DNA of 64,000 nucleotides from Macrosoma leucophasiata. Taxonomy: Eukaryota; Arthropoda; Insecta; Lepidoptera; Hedylidae. A program made the translations under genes and the position numbers. Under the pieces are notes generated by a model. That model worked only from the letters and a program-made list of their open reading frames with translations. It ran no database searches and was not told the origin of the DNA. Shown one piece after another: positions 13,301 to 28,300 of the stretch (position 1 is its first letter; every line of letters starts with the position of its first letter). Where the stretch lies: contig JAWQUS010000003.1 of assembly GCA_036365455.1 (NCBI GenBank), positions 4,670,001 to 4,734,000 on the forward strand. The letters are read 5' to 3'.

Positions 13301-16300
13301 TGCTGCCCCAACTTCGCACGGGTGCTATGTTACCTATATTAATGACGAATATCGCAATATCCGTCTTAGTGAGCACCTACGTCCTAAAAAGTACCCTCAT
13401 GCAAAATTTAAAACTCCTGTTACTTGTATTTATTTATTTATTTATTTACTCTTTTTATGCACGAAGATGGTGGACATAAAGGCGGACTTAATGCCACTAG
13501 GCATTATCTCCCAGTCAACCTTGTATGTACGTATCTCCACGTCAGATCCCTATGGGATAGGCAGAGAGTGTGGAGCGCCAGATATTCCGGTCCTGACACA
13601 CCTCCCGTGCCTCATCTACCGTCATCACACGCACGCCGATTCCTAAGACTTTTGACCCCACCATCAGACAGGACTCGACCTATTTTATTACTACTTGTAA
13701 CTTCTGAGATTTCTTGATATGTGGCCCTTTCCTACCAGAATCCGCTTTAAACCAAGATTAAGAATAAGTTGACTTCCTCTTACGCAAATTCGACGTCAAA
13801 ATATTTAAATATTTTTTAATATTGTCCAAACAGCTTCCAGTAGGAACCATCCCAGCCAGTCAATCATCGGAGAATCCGGACGAGTTCTCGTACCTTTGCG
13901 TCGACGGGTCCAAGGTGCCAGTCAGACAGAAGGCCTGTTCCTGGGCAGCCAGACCCTGGCAAGGGTTGCTGGGACATAACGACGTCCTAGCTAAGCTGAC
14001 GCCACTAAGAGAAAAGATCAAGCAATTGGCTAATGCTGGTAAGATTACTTTTTGTATAAGACTTGCTCAACCGGCAAACGTCGTTCTGACAACTTAAAAT
14101 ATTTTTTTAAAAGCAGGCAGGTCTCGTCATCGCTTTGAGCGCGTTACTCAATTTTTTAATTTTCCAGTCGGCATCTTTTTGCGGCAACTTCTAAACATGC
14201 GCACCTAATAACAATCCCCAGACCAAAGCTACTGCAACGAGAATTACATGTTACAGAGTAACTCAACAAAAAATACTCCGGGGAGAAACTTTCCTATCAA
14301 CCGTAACGATTGAACGAACCCTGCCTGCCTCGGGCATCGTTATCCCCTTTGATTAATTCACTCTGAACATGTGGTTTTGGTTTTAAATTAATATATAAGC
14401 GTGGAAAATGAAACATGGGTATTTTGTTGTGAATCGTTGATAATGTGTTCAATTTATACATACTTATGTACAGGTTTTAATCAGATACGTATAGTTTTTC
14501 AGTTCCGTTTTGATTTGGGTTCCTAAACTTACTTTATGATAATATACAATTATAGGTACCCACATAATATTCGGATATTGCGCGCGTGTGAGGTCTCGGA
14601 CAAAGGCTAGTTTTTAATATTTAACACGAAACAATTTTGTTTATATAATGATATTATCTCTCAATAAGTCAGACATTTTTACAACCAGTGTTCCAAACCA
14701 AGGTAACCTGAACAAGGACCATTGCATTTTGGACCACTTCAGAAATATATAGCATAAAGTCCCGTTTATTCTGGCCTACATTTCTCATAGTCTACTGCCG
14801 TCCTCTACTGGTCATTTAGCCTCTCCCTGAGTACGCCAACTATCCCGAACAGTTCGTATCCAACTGACTCCAGCCACTATACTTAAATCATCGCTCCTAA
14901 ACGTCCATTTCAGCTTAAGTCTCTCCGGCGGCAATCGACTCTCTTGATAACATGACCGGTTCATTCCCACATTTGCCTCTTTAAGTTTCTTATCCTACGA
15001 CAACCAGCAACGTCGGTCACTTTGGTTCTTTAGCAGACAATCTCAATTCGAATCTTATGTGCTCAAGAAACTCCGAATATAGCTCGCTACGTCGCTCGCA
15101 ACTCCCAAATGAAGATATAGTAAATACTCAAATCTACTGGCTTCATCTTCTAATATATAAAATTATCGTGTCGCAGTGTTTGTAACAATACTCCTCCGAA
15201 ACGGCTGGCCCGATCATTATGAAATTTTATGTGTGTATTTGGCAGAGAATCGGTTGTAGTCTATTTTTTTATATCCCTAAATGATGAAGGCTGAGGTGTG
15301 ATACATTTAATTTTTTTATATCCCTAAGGCGATACGAAGTTCGTCGGGGGAGCTAGTCATATAATAAAAAATAATTTTACTTACATACCTACAAGTTTGT
15401 ACGGTACCCTCGGTGCGCAAATCCGACATGCACTTGGCCGCTTTTTTTTAGACATATACCTATAATACGTTTGATTAGGCGCAGCAACGAAACCGGATTG
15501 GTTCACGAACGTGCTGGGCCTGTCGGAGAAGATCCACCGCGTGGCTGACAATATGCCAATCAAGCCGGTCGACTATCTGCAGAAGGCTAACTACACCGAC
15601 GTCATCGAGCGAGGCCATGGACCACCCGAACCGGTTGTCAGGTATTGACTGACTACTATTACTATTGACTGATTTATGCTTTTTAGGGTGCCGTACTTCG
15701 GAAGGAAAAATGGAACTCTCCTTTGTCTGTCCGTCTGTCACAGCAAATGCTACAAAACTACTGTTCCGATTGAATTGAAATTTCGCACTCATATGTAAAT
15801 CGGTGGTTAATATGTAAATGGTGGTATCATGCACGTGAATATGCACGTATAAAGAAAATAAATAAAAAACGTAACTTCATGCCTGTAATCCAAGAAGGGG
15901 TAGGCAGAGGTAAATGCATGCATTCAAGCATACATGCAAACACCCACGATTCACCGGTTACGTTTTAACCCATGTAACAGGTGGCGAACCTGTTAATATC
16001 TCCAGACTCATTCATTACCAAACTATATCGGTTGCTTAACTAGCATAGTTGGTAATAGATAGCGCTGCTGCTACCATAAAGCAATGCAATAGATGTGAAG
16101 GAAAAATTTGACAAATCGGGCAGGGCTTCAGTAGCTCAATTGGAAGAGCGGCTGGACTAGATTCCCAGTAGGTCGCGAGTTCGAGTCTCGCCTGAAGTCA
16201 ATTTTTTCTTTCCATTTTTCTTTAAAAATAAAATATATTTTACAAGCATGTGTTAATGCGAAATAATATAAAACAATAATTACCAAACTGTTCGGCGTTT

Positions 16301-19300
16301 GTACTGGGAATCTGCCAGAAAATGAAATAATCCCAATAGAACCAGAGATTTTACACCGTTATCTCTGATAACCCCCGACATGGGAATCGAACCCAGGACC
16401 CCGGTGTAGTAGTAGTAACCTGCTGTGACTAGGCTACTGAGGCTGTTTAAAGCATTTGGGGCATGCACTAGGGGATTTTATGCAAACTATAGAGTGACAT
16501 ATCGGGAGACAAGCCTTACAAATACCTTGAAAAAAAAATGTTATTATAAAACCCAAGAATTATAGGAAAACCTATAAGCAGTCTACGATATTTGAAGTAG
16601 GCACCTAACTTAAAAAAAAATATTCGGAACCCTCAGCTAAAACGTCCACTTCGAACTTGAGCGGTTTTTCTAAAAAAAGACTTACATTTGAACCTATAAC
16701 TGTATTCTAATTAGATCATTAAAAGGGAAAACTATGCGTTCAGTTTCCGACTGCTGCAGAGTTAATTAGCAAACAAAGCATGAACGGAGTCAGAAATAGA
16801 TTGATATTCTTTTTATACATTAAAGCATAGGTTAGAGCTATAGGCAACTATTGAAGCATGAATAATTTGACATTTTAGTAAAATGCCATTACTAAGGGGA
16901 TCTTTAATAAACTACCCTATCATTGGAAATATATCTGTGAACAACATTGAACTATATCACAGGTTAAAGACCGTATTATACTGTGGCTATATTGAGCAAT
17001 GTTGAATATAGATTTAAAAAGATGAATTTAACTCACAAGACATCATTAAGAAGGTTGCTGCATAGCTAAATAAACTTGAATATGTCATACATATTACTCT
17101 ACTATAAGACTATTTTTTAATATGATCAGTGTTTGTAACCAAACGGCTTGACAGATTTTTATGAAATATTTATGAATATTCGGTAAGTCTGCGAATAAAC
17201 TATTTTATGCCGCTAGGGTAAAACATAGTTATCTGGGATACCTAGTCTCACTCAAAAAGTTAGCTAGAGACGAAAAAATCTACTAGAGAAACTTACTATA
17301 AGTAATAACATGTAGTATCAATAAAAGTCGATCAACAAAATTGAAATTTGAAACAAACCTTAAAAAAATCAATTAGTAGATAATGTAAAGCTTACACGGA
17401 AATTAAAGAAAAGATATTGTGTTAGTCGCGCTGTACTTTATAGCCTATTTTAATCTGTAAATATACATTTCCATGTCGAATATCAATAGGGGTCCAATTA
17501 GATACATCTCTTTTGGACCCTTTCGTGCCTAATAACGATTTAGTGATTATATGAGAAACTAGATACGAGTAGTTATGAATTTTCAATGCGATAAGTCAAA
17601 ACTTATCAAATAACTAACCGTCAGCTATAAATTTCAAGTCCTAGGAGTCTTGGTCGAGATAGTAATATCCAATCAACAGTTGGAGAAATTAAGTCCGCAA
17701 ACTTTAAGTGGTGTCAGTGGGACAGTTCTCATTGAAACTTCTGCGTGTCTGTGGTAACAAGTATTTGTCTTCGGTCCAGTTAAGAGTTATATTGCCTCGT
17801 CCCGTAATAAGAAAACTTGTAGCAACTTGAAATTGAAGAGAAATGTCCGTATTAATGATCATGTCAATTCTAATACTCGTAATGTATCATATAATAGATT
17901 ACCTTAATAAATAACTGTAGCTTTTCCCAAACATAGAGCAACACCGGAGGGGAGTAGCCATATGCAGGTTTTCCCCTCTGTCAAAGTACAAGTCCAAATG
18001 GGCCTTTACCTGTCGCCTAGATGTTTCAATGTGTGCGTGAAATTGTTTCTGTATTTTGTTGAAGTCAAGGTGTGAGTTTCGTAGTAAAAGACGATTTTTG
18101 TAGTGTGCGTGTGTGTCGTACGCATTTCCCCCCGCAAAAAATGACAGACTGTTTTGCATCGGTAATACACGCTATGGCTACTCCCCTCCGGTCCGCCACG
18201 ACAGGTGGGCCGAGTTGCTCTATGTTCTCAAACAATATACATATATATTTTAAATCAACTTATCCTATTAGAAAATCTAAACATTACTACACTCTGCTGT
18301 ACCCTATCACGACTACATTTTTTCCAAAAGCAAGCAGATATTGTGATACCTACCTAAGAAACTTAAAAAAAAACGGAAAGAAAACTTGGCTGGACTGGTC
18401 ATCCTGAGATCGCAGGTTCAATTGCTGCCCGCAGTCAAACTTTTCTTTCCGTTCTTTCTTTAATTTTTTAAGTTCACTCGCATGTGTTATTGCGATAAAT
18501 AAATAGTACAGACACCTACCTAAATAAACGTAAACAAAATAACATATTTTGTGATATAGGCGTCACCGTGTTAGCTAGATTACTTGCCACTAGATGACTA
18601 GATGATAGAGTTCAGCGCTATCGAGTTCCGGACTGGTGGCTGTACTGTTCCGTAATTTGTGGAATAATAACTTAAACACCATGTTTATTGATTTTTATAC
18701 AGATGTTTATAGGCTACAACATTCACTTAGATACCATCAGTGTGAACTGTATGCTTGTTAGCCACTTCATGATGTAAAAAAAACATTAATCGAAATCATT
18801 CCTACCTATTTTTTTTTATATTAACAGTGTTCTTTTTTTGTGTTATAATGTCAATGCTTACATAAATATTGTTCTTTTTTTTTGTCGTACCAACCTACTT
18901 GTATTTTAAATGTTTATTTTTTTTTCTATTGTTTTTCTATGCAGTATTTGATCGGCTGCGCCAATAAATGTTTTTTCTTCTTTCTTCTATTCTTTCTTCT
19001 TTCATTCCCAATTGAGGAATTGAACCAGTGGTGCCCCAAACACTGGGCAACTTCTCTATTGGAACATACTTAATATCACTTATTCCCCTTCCTGGGATTT
19101 CAAATTACAAACATAATAATAATAATAATGGCAACCCATTATACGTCCCACTGCGGGGCACGAGTCTCTCCCCTTTTTGGAGGGAGGCCTGGAGCTTACT
19201 CCACCACGCTGCTCCAATGCGGATTGGTGGAGATATGGGTTAGTGGCCAACCCGCTGTCGGATGTTTTCAAACCGCTTATAAGGCCTCCGACAAGGTTTA

Positions 19301-22300
19301 ACGACTGCTATCTATCGACAGCAACCGGGACCGACGGCTTAACGTGCCCTCCGAAGCACAGAAACGCGCATTTAATTTGCCACTAGCGGTCACCCATCAC
19401 ACTACCCAACCGCGCCCGTAGTGCTTAACCGAGTGGATCGCTTTTAAGATCTACTCCAGCCGCCGGGCTATGCGCGCTTCCAATATACATAATAATAGGG
19501 GCCTACTATCTCTTTACGACGAAGGAGGATCTACAATAGAGAAGATACTTAAAACGTTAAAACAATAGGTCATAAATAAAAACACAAGAAGTGATAGGAA
19601 CACAATTCGAAAGATCTGAAAAGATTTTCTTCTGGTTATTGCCGAACTTATTAAGTCTAAAATAACAAGTCAAAGAGTGGGTACTTAAATATTTTCGCAA
19701 TAAAATTGTTAATTGCATATTTCAAAGAGCAAAATTACCATTTTATTAGCTGGCATAGGTATCCAAGCTTTAATCTTCCCCAGGTTTAGATAGTCTCTTG
19801 ACACACTAACCTATTCCGTTTGATCACTCTGTGCGTGATGATGTCTCGAATTACACATAACCCTTTGAAAGACGCCCTTTTCATTACAAGTAGATATTTT
19901 TTTCAGCATGAATTTCAAGTACCAAAGACTGGGGCCGCTTTGATCTTTTTATGTACCGGGTATCGTGTTTATATTTAAATTCGACGAAACTTTTTTTCCT
20001 ATCTATTCAAATAGATTCGGGCATAATCTGCCGGTACGGTATACCTACATAAATTTTGTTACGTTTTGGTATATTCACTTTGTGTTCGCTGAAAATATTT
20101 ATGTAACTCTTTTATCTTCACACCAAGTCAGCAGAAAGCGTGAGTATCAAAAGTATCAGTCCTGACGCACCTTCCATGCTTCTTCTAAATTCATCACTCT
20201 CTTCATACATGCACGCCGATTCCAAAGACACTTGACCCCACTTTCTTCACTATTTGGTGAGGGCAGGTCGTATTGCTCGCATGTTTTTATCATTCGCTCA
20301 GTGGACATTCTCTCTACATGTCCGAACCATCGAAGCGCATATCTTTTTTACATTTTTACACCGATAATACTTTGGTATTAAGGCTTTGTGTGAATGAGAA
20401 TTCGTAATAAACGAATGCAATCGGTGAGCGAAACACCGTCCACCTTGCGCAATTATATTCGTCTCGACTGTATTATTTCTCTCATGCTCTTTCCTGCATA
20501 CCCAGCAAAAATATTATATTTACATTTTAAAAGATTTTGCATTTGCATCGTGGCTTTTAATTTTGCTGAGCTTTGGGTAGGAATAATTGCTTAACAGTTA
20601 CTTAAAACAAAACACGAAAATGCACTGTTTACTGTAATTACACCTACACCCAACTCCGTCCTTGCATCATAATTTGGTAAAACGCTTTCATGAAACTAAC
20701 ATAGCGCTTCTACTACACTAAGTAAATTAAAACTTTAAAACCCCTTTTATGCAGTTTTATCACGAGTATGTATGCACGTTTTATTAAAAACGTGCATACA
20801 TACTCGTATATCTCGTTTCGTTGATGAATCAAAGAAGCAAATGGGGAGTTTTCATATCTCGATTTCTATCTAAGGAAAGTCCGAAATCCGACGCATATCT
20901 CTCTCCATTGTCCTCTGCGTGCCATTGAACTTTCTTATGACAGCCATAATGAGTGATCATTTTTTATGTAAGGAAGCTGGCGAACAAGCAGCTCACATTG
21001 ATGTTAAGTGATGCATCTACACAAAAACCAGACGTCAAAGTGCAGATGCGTTGCCACACTTGCCACCTCTATGACCTAAGTTGTTATGTCTCTGTGATAG
21101 TTATGACGGGGCCATACATAACCATCTAACCCAAACACGCTAGTGCTGAAACTGCTGAACATGATCATTTGGCGTCTGATAGATTAGGTTTTTTTTTATG
21201 TAATCGAAGTGGTAAACAAGCATGCAGTTCACATTGATGTTAAGTGATGACTGCAGCCTTTAGACACCCACACAAAGACCAAGGTCAAAATGTTGATGTG
21301 TTACCACTCCTAAGGTGTTATGCCTCTGTGCCGCAAATTACAGGGCCGTACATTACCACCTGACCGGAACACGATAGTGCTGAACACTACCATTTAGCGG
21401 TAAGTATATTAGGTAATGCGGTGGTGCTTACGCCCGCGAGCTCTTGCACTGGAACTCTACCAATCATCACGTTTCAGTTCCGAATGTCATCACAATTATT
21501 GTTACTAGAGTTTTTGTCTCTATTTGCCCAGACTATGCGTGACGTCGAACGTAGCTCTGGCGAAGTGCCGCGCCATGTCTGTGTTCGCCTTCAGCAGGGA
21601 CATCCGCCCGAAACTCGACTGCGTACTTGAAAGCTCTGAAACCGATTGCTTACAACGGGTACGTACCTATGAACCATACTGTTATTCTAGGTAATTGTGG
21701 AAATGCCGCTGTGTTTTTCCTGAATTGTAGAAAACTTGCGCGACTGGGATTTCATTTCTCCGTCTACGGAGTGATTGTGAGACTTTATCTCAGACAATGC
21801 AACATATGCTTCAATATCCGTTGCCGCTCTTGATCCCAATTTCGTGAAATCTCTTTATAATCCAATCATTTAAACGAAAGGGCTGGGGACTTGTAGTGAT
21901 AAAGTCTTCTTTCAAAGCTTTAGATCCTTTCTTTATATTTTTAGTTGAGCTCACGCAACGTTGCCTTGCCATTGAAGATATTGAGGGCGCTGCAAGCGAT
22001 GGGTCTATTGGAAGGTCACTATGCGCGGCTGGTGTGAAGAGTCGACTGCGCTCGCGCATCGCCATGTTGCCAGGACAATTTGAACCACGCAACTTTTCTT
22101 CTGACCTTATACGCCTATTCATAGACCTATAATTTAAAGTATTTCCTACTCTTTAATTTTATTTTTTTTCTGTAAGTAACCTTTGAATGCGATACTAGCG
22201 CCATATTGTTTCAATATTGAGTGAACTCATGTGATTGTGTTAATTAGTTGTCTGGATAAAAATGCTACCCTTGACGCGATTTTCAAAGCCCAATATTGTG

Positions 22301-25300
22301 TGGTTATTGTGTTTGAAATTTGTTTGCTATTGAGTTCCACCGAATAAAGAAAGTTAGCTGGTGGTAGAGCTCCAATGACAGAGCTCACCACTGCATTACC
22401 GGTGGTCAGTCAGGTGGTCAGTCCAGGTAGGTCAGTCTTGGTCTGCCTGGGCTTCTACAGCCATTTACTTTGTATATCTGCTTAGTCATTCGTTCATTCG
22501 ACATTCTTTCAAAAGTAAGCGTAAGTTTTTCTTGACAAAGACATTTTATAACACAGGTCCAAGATAACGCAGCAGATTTAGTATCTGTGGACGACATGAA
22601 AGTAGCATCGGCTTCCAAAAAGTACAACCTTCATCCCGTGTTCCACGAGGTGTATGGGCAGGCCAAAACGCCCAACTACGCTGTCGCCGTCGTCAAAAAA
22701 GGCTCGCAAGTTAACAAGTTGGAAGATTTGAGGGGGAAACGGTAAGGCTTTCTCTGATTTCTATCTTAGCTAGTGGCTTATTTAGGCACCACGATGCTCC
22801 AATGCGGATTAGTGGAGATACGGGATAGTGGCCAACCCGCTGTCGGATGTTTTCAAACTTTTTACTGGTGGTAGAGCTCCAGTGACGAAGCTCGCGGGCG
22901 TAGGCACCACCGCATTACCTAATTTACTTGCCGCTAAATGGTAGTGTTCAGCACTATCATGTTCCGGTCAGGTGGTAATGTACGGCCCTGTAATTTCCGG
23001 CACAGAGGCATAACATCTTAGGCCTCAGGTGTGGTAACGCATCAGCATTTTGGCCTTGGCCTTCATGTGGGTGTCTATAGGCTGCAGTCATCACTTAACA
23101 TCAATGTGAACTGCATGCTTGTTTGCCACTTCCATTACATAAAAAAAAAAAAAACCGCCCATAAGGCCTCCGACAAGGTTTAACGACTGCTATCTATCGA
23201 TAGCATCCGGGACCGACGGCTTAACGTGCCCTCCGAAACACGGAAACGCGCATTTTAATTTGCCACTAGCGGTCACACACCCGACCGCGCCCGTGAGTCT
23301 TAACCGAGTAGACGATCTACACCAGCCGCGAGGCCAAGCAAGCTTCAAATGCGCCTCCCCCTAAAAAAAAGGGGAGAGACTCGTGCCCATCAGTGGGACG
23401 TATAATGGGTTGCCATTATTATTATTAGTTAACGTATAATAATAACAATACAATAATAATAATAATTTCACTCGTGGTAGAGTTCCAGTGTAGGAGCTCG
23501 CAGGCACCATCGCATTACCTAGTCCATCCTAGATACGTATTATCCTTAACTAGAGGGTAATGTATGGCCCCGTAAAAACTATTATCGAGGCATAACAACT
23601 TAGGCCTCAGAGGTGGCAACGCAACTGCATTTTGACCTCTGGTTTTTGTGTAGATGTCTAAAGGCTAAGTCATCACTTAACATCAATGTGAACTGCATGC
23701 TTGTTTGCCACCTTAGTTACAAAGAAATACTGTTACTTACACTCACAACTCCACACAAGGTATAAACCCACAAGTGTATATATACCTACCTCTATAGTCG
23801 TTGCCGTTGTACTTACACACACAACACATACACAAACACCCAGACACGAAGCAGATATTTATAGGCCATACAAATATTGTACCCGTGCGGAATCGAACCA
23901 GCGACCCTCGAATCAAGCAATCGCCACACACCGCTGGGCTAACCGAATCGTCACAATAGCGGGTAGATTAAGCAAAAGTATTAACGATCCGTTTAACCTG
24001 GAGGTTGGTCGGAGGTCGGGCAAAGGGTATGCCTCGAGGACAAAAGGGATTACCGTGAACGGTGAATTAATTCAGGTTTGTAAGTAGATTAATTAGAGAA
24101 CCACCTACCTAAACTTGAGCGATAAGAAAACTAACATTGGCAGGGTCTTTAGTTCACTCGTGTCCCTTTATTTTCGGTAAGTCTCTAAACATCATTTTTT
24201 AAGAAATTAAAACTGCCTCAGTACACTTGCGGTAGCAGGCCACTACTACTACGCTGGGGTCCTGGATTCGATTCCCGGGTAGGTGGCTATGAGAGATAAT
24301 GGTGTAAAGTCCTTTTTCTCGGGTTCGATTGGGATTTCTCAATTTTCTGGAAATTTCCCAGTACCCCGAAGTTTGGTAATGTGCCCTGAGATGTCAACAG
24401 GCTCGCCAGCTGTTACATGGGCCAAAACGTAACCGGCGAATCGTGGGTGCTTTGGCAAAGTTTGCATGTATACTTGAATGCAAGCATTTTTCTCTGCCTA
24501 CCTTTGGGGATTACAGTCGTGAAATTACGTTAAGAAATTATATATATAATATATATCTTCACGTCCGGGACGTGTCCGGATCGACGTCCTTACGGGATAT
24601 GCAGAGCATGAAAAATAAAGAAATTCGGTCGTTTAATTCCTTTTACGGCCTAATCGTGAGTTAAATGCCAAACATTTTGAAAAGTGTTTTTTTCCAAAAT
24701 TTCTTCACAATTATAGAAAATTTGATTTTCTTTAATTGTGAAGAACTGAATAAATGCTTTGTTTATTTCTTGTAATTTTTGCATCGATTTCTTTCCTATT
24801 GTGTTATATCTTAATGAAACGTCGTCTAGATTTTTCTGGTACGACGTATAGTGTCAAAGATTTTCATAATAAAGTTTTGTGCCATATTTTACACATGGGT
24901 TTAATTTTGTTGTCTGTATGAGTATTTTATTGATTGTGAATGTATTGAAAAAAAAAAATATTTTGAGTCTCTTTTTTTGTCAAAAATCTGTCCTTTTCCC
25001 GTTTTTTTTGTGAGTCGTACACGTGTTGCGTAAAAGTAATTTCTTACATTGTCACCACCAGATCCTGCCACAACTCATACGGCACCTTCAGCGGTTTGAC
25101 CGCCCCACTGTATCTCCTTATCAACAAGAAGATGATCTCCTCTGGCCAGGTTCGTAATAATAGGAAAATATTGAACTATAGTGCAGGGTAGAACCAGTAC
25201 CGGCGTTACGACCATTGATACCCCTTACCTAGTCCATCTTATCCTTACCTAGAGGTGAATATATGGCCCCGTAAAATATTTATTATTAGTTAACGTATTT

Positions 25301-28300
25301 GTCATGCTAAAACAATACAATAATAAAAATAATTTCACTCGTGGCAGAGTTCCAGTTTAGGAGCTCGCAGGCACCATCGCATTACCTAGTCCATCCTAGA
25401 TACGTAGTATCCTTAACTAGAGGGTAATGTATGGCCCCGTAAAAACTATTATAGAGGAATAACACCTTAGGCCTTAGAGGTGGCAACGCATCTACATTTT
25501 GATCTCTGGTCTTTGTGTGGGTGTCTATAGGCTGCAGTCATCACTGCATGAACTGCATGCTTGTTTGCCACTACCATTACATAAAAAAAAGAATGTTGTG
25601 GCGGCCACTTAAGGAAACCAAAATCGAATATAATTGGAAAGAAGTTCCTTATCGCGCGATACGCTAGCTAAGGGGGCTAGGCGAGCATCACGAAAAATCC
25701 TCACGACACTTTTGCTGTAGTGCGTAGCGCTCAGAGAGGGGGCAGGTCGAGTATAGGATTCGACTTATTCGTTCTCTCTCTCTCTCTCCCTCGATAGTGA
25801 CAAGCCACGCGACGCGCGCGTCTTCTGTGTATGCGTAGTATGCGTACATTGTTTTGTCGTGTTGTGTATGTAGTTTTAGTTATTTTTATTATTTAAAAAA
25901 ATAAACAATTGATTGTGGAAGTGATTCATTAGAAGTTGAAGAGGAACTTCGTTCCAATCGGTTGTACCACATGTGACACCTCAGACAGATTACGGAACGA
26001 CGTTCAGAATCAGTATCAGAATCAGAAACTCATTTATTCATTTAGGGTGACAGGCACCTCTTATGACACGTCAAAAACAAACAAAATAAATTAAAGCGAA
26101 TAACAATTAATATACATGTCAAACAAGATAAAAAATATATGTAAAGTCAAGAATATCACTAAGATAAAACTAAATGTCATAAACTAATGTAAAAAGTATA
26201 TCAGTAGAATGTCTCTTTTCCCCTTTACAAACTTATAACAAAGAGTAATTCCTTATTTTATTTGCTGAAACGTAGATTAATAATTTTATCTTACCTTTAG
26301 CGTTACGTAGAGCTAGCGATCTCGCGCTACGGTTGAACGTTTAGCTATCCCAACCATCCACCGTAGGTACCATTTTGACGGGCATTCCAACCCCATCAAT
26401 CGGCTAAAATTTTACGCTCTTGGCCGCCACATCGTGCCTCCTGTGTCCCGGTCCTAGTAGTGGCACACTTACCGTACTTCTTCTACACTACACGGTGATA
26501 GAAGAATTACGGGAGGTACCAGGACCGGTGAGTTCTGGTATAAGGTCATTTTTATTTCTTTGTAAAACAACCACTTATAAACGCTTTTGATTTTCATCGA
26601 AGTGTGTAAAGAATATGGGAGATTTCTTCTCCGGTGGATCGTGCCTTCCTGGTGTGGACAAGACAGAAAATAATCCTCAAGGTAAAATATTCCATACATA
26701 ATGCTTATTTTATATACTTCTAGTAATACTTAATTGGGTACAGGGATTTATGGTACCTGATTTCTAACGATAAAACCCCACTTATAATAAAATACATAAC
26801 AACTTATTCATATATATATGTATCTTCACGCCAAGTTCCTTATAGGCTAGGCAGAATGTGTGGAGCGCCAGATTAATTATTTTCCTACTCACCTTATGCT
26901 TTTAATTTTGAAACTGGTTCAAAATATGCCATATCAACGCTTCCGATTCAACGCTGAATTCGGGTTTATTCGCAACCATGAGCAAACACACGAGCCTAGG
27001 TATCAACATACTCGGTTGGTAAACACATCACCGGGCACATTACCAAACTCCGAGGTACTGGGAAACTTCCAAAAAACTGAAAAAAGCCCAATATAACCAG
27101 AGATGATAGTGTAAAATCCTTTTACATCTTTAGATACCCCTCATAGCCGCCGATCTGGGAATCGAACTAAATTTTCACTGGTGGTAGAGCTCCAGTGACG
27201 GAGCTCGCCGGCGTAGGCACCGCCGCATTACCAGATATACTTGCCGCTAAATGATAGTGTTAAGCACTATCGTGTTCCGGTCAGGTGGTAATGTACGGCC
27301 CTGTAATTTCCGGCACAGAGGCATAACTCCTTAGGCCTCAGGAGTGGTAACGCATCTGCATTTTGACCTTGGTCTTGCTGTAAGTATATAGGCTGGAGTC
27401 ATCACTTTACATCAATGTAGACTCTACATGCTTGTTTGCAACTTCCATTACATAAAAAAATCGAACCCAGGACCTCAGCGTTGTAGTATAGGCCTGCTAC
27501 CACTAGTGAAGGTACGGAATGAGTTTTAAATACCTTTATTTTACCATTTTGGAATTATTCACATGAATCTGTCAATTGCAGGAAACGACGTGTCGAACTT
27601 CAAGAAGCAGTGTTCGAGTAACAACACACCCCTGAAGTGTCTCGAAGAAGACCGAGCTGACGTTGCCTTCGTGTCCAGTAAGTCATCCTTTAACTAACTC
27701 GTGTACCTTTAAGAACTTAGGTAGGCACCTATAGGTTAGGATGTACACTATGCACGTCAGTGGTGGATTTACCAGCAGGCTGAGTAGGCTGGAGCCTAGG
27801 GCGGCAAATTTTAAGGGGCGGCAGTATTAGTTCATAATCTTTTTATTTCTATTTACAAAATTACTGTTAAAATTATCAAGGCTCAGATTCGTTCCTAATG
27901 ATTCTAACCGTAGAAAAAAAGTTGCTTACATCAACTTCAGGATTATGAAGCATAAAGTTGAAATTTTATTGATAGAAAATATACCTAATTGATATGATTG
28001 TAAACTACGATATCGAAAATAGGGGCGCCAAAAATGATAGTCTACCGGCGGCAAATTTGTAAATCCGCCACTGATGTACGTTATGAACGTAGAGATATCG
28101 GGGTGGAAAGTAAATATGTAGGGGCGGCCAAGTGCGCAACGGCAGCCATGATTTCTCTGAGTCTTTATACATACTGCCATGAAGTGGAAGATATTTTATT
28201 GAAAGAAATCGGTTATAAAAAGAAAAAAAAAATTCTTAAAATAAAATATGAAAAAATACTTGCGGCCATATTTTGATAGGCAACCTAGTGGATATGTATT

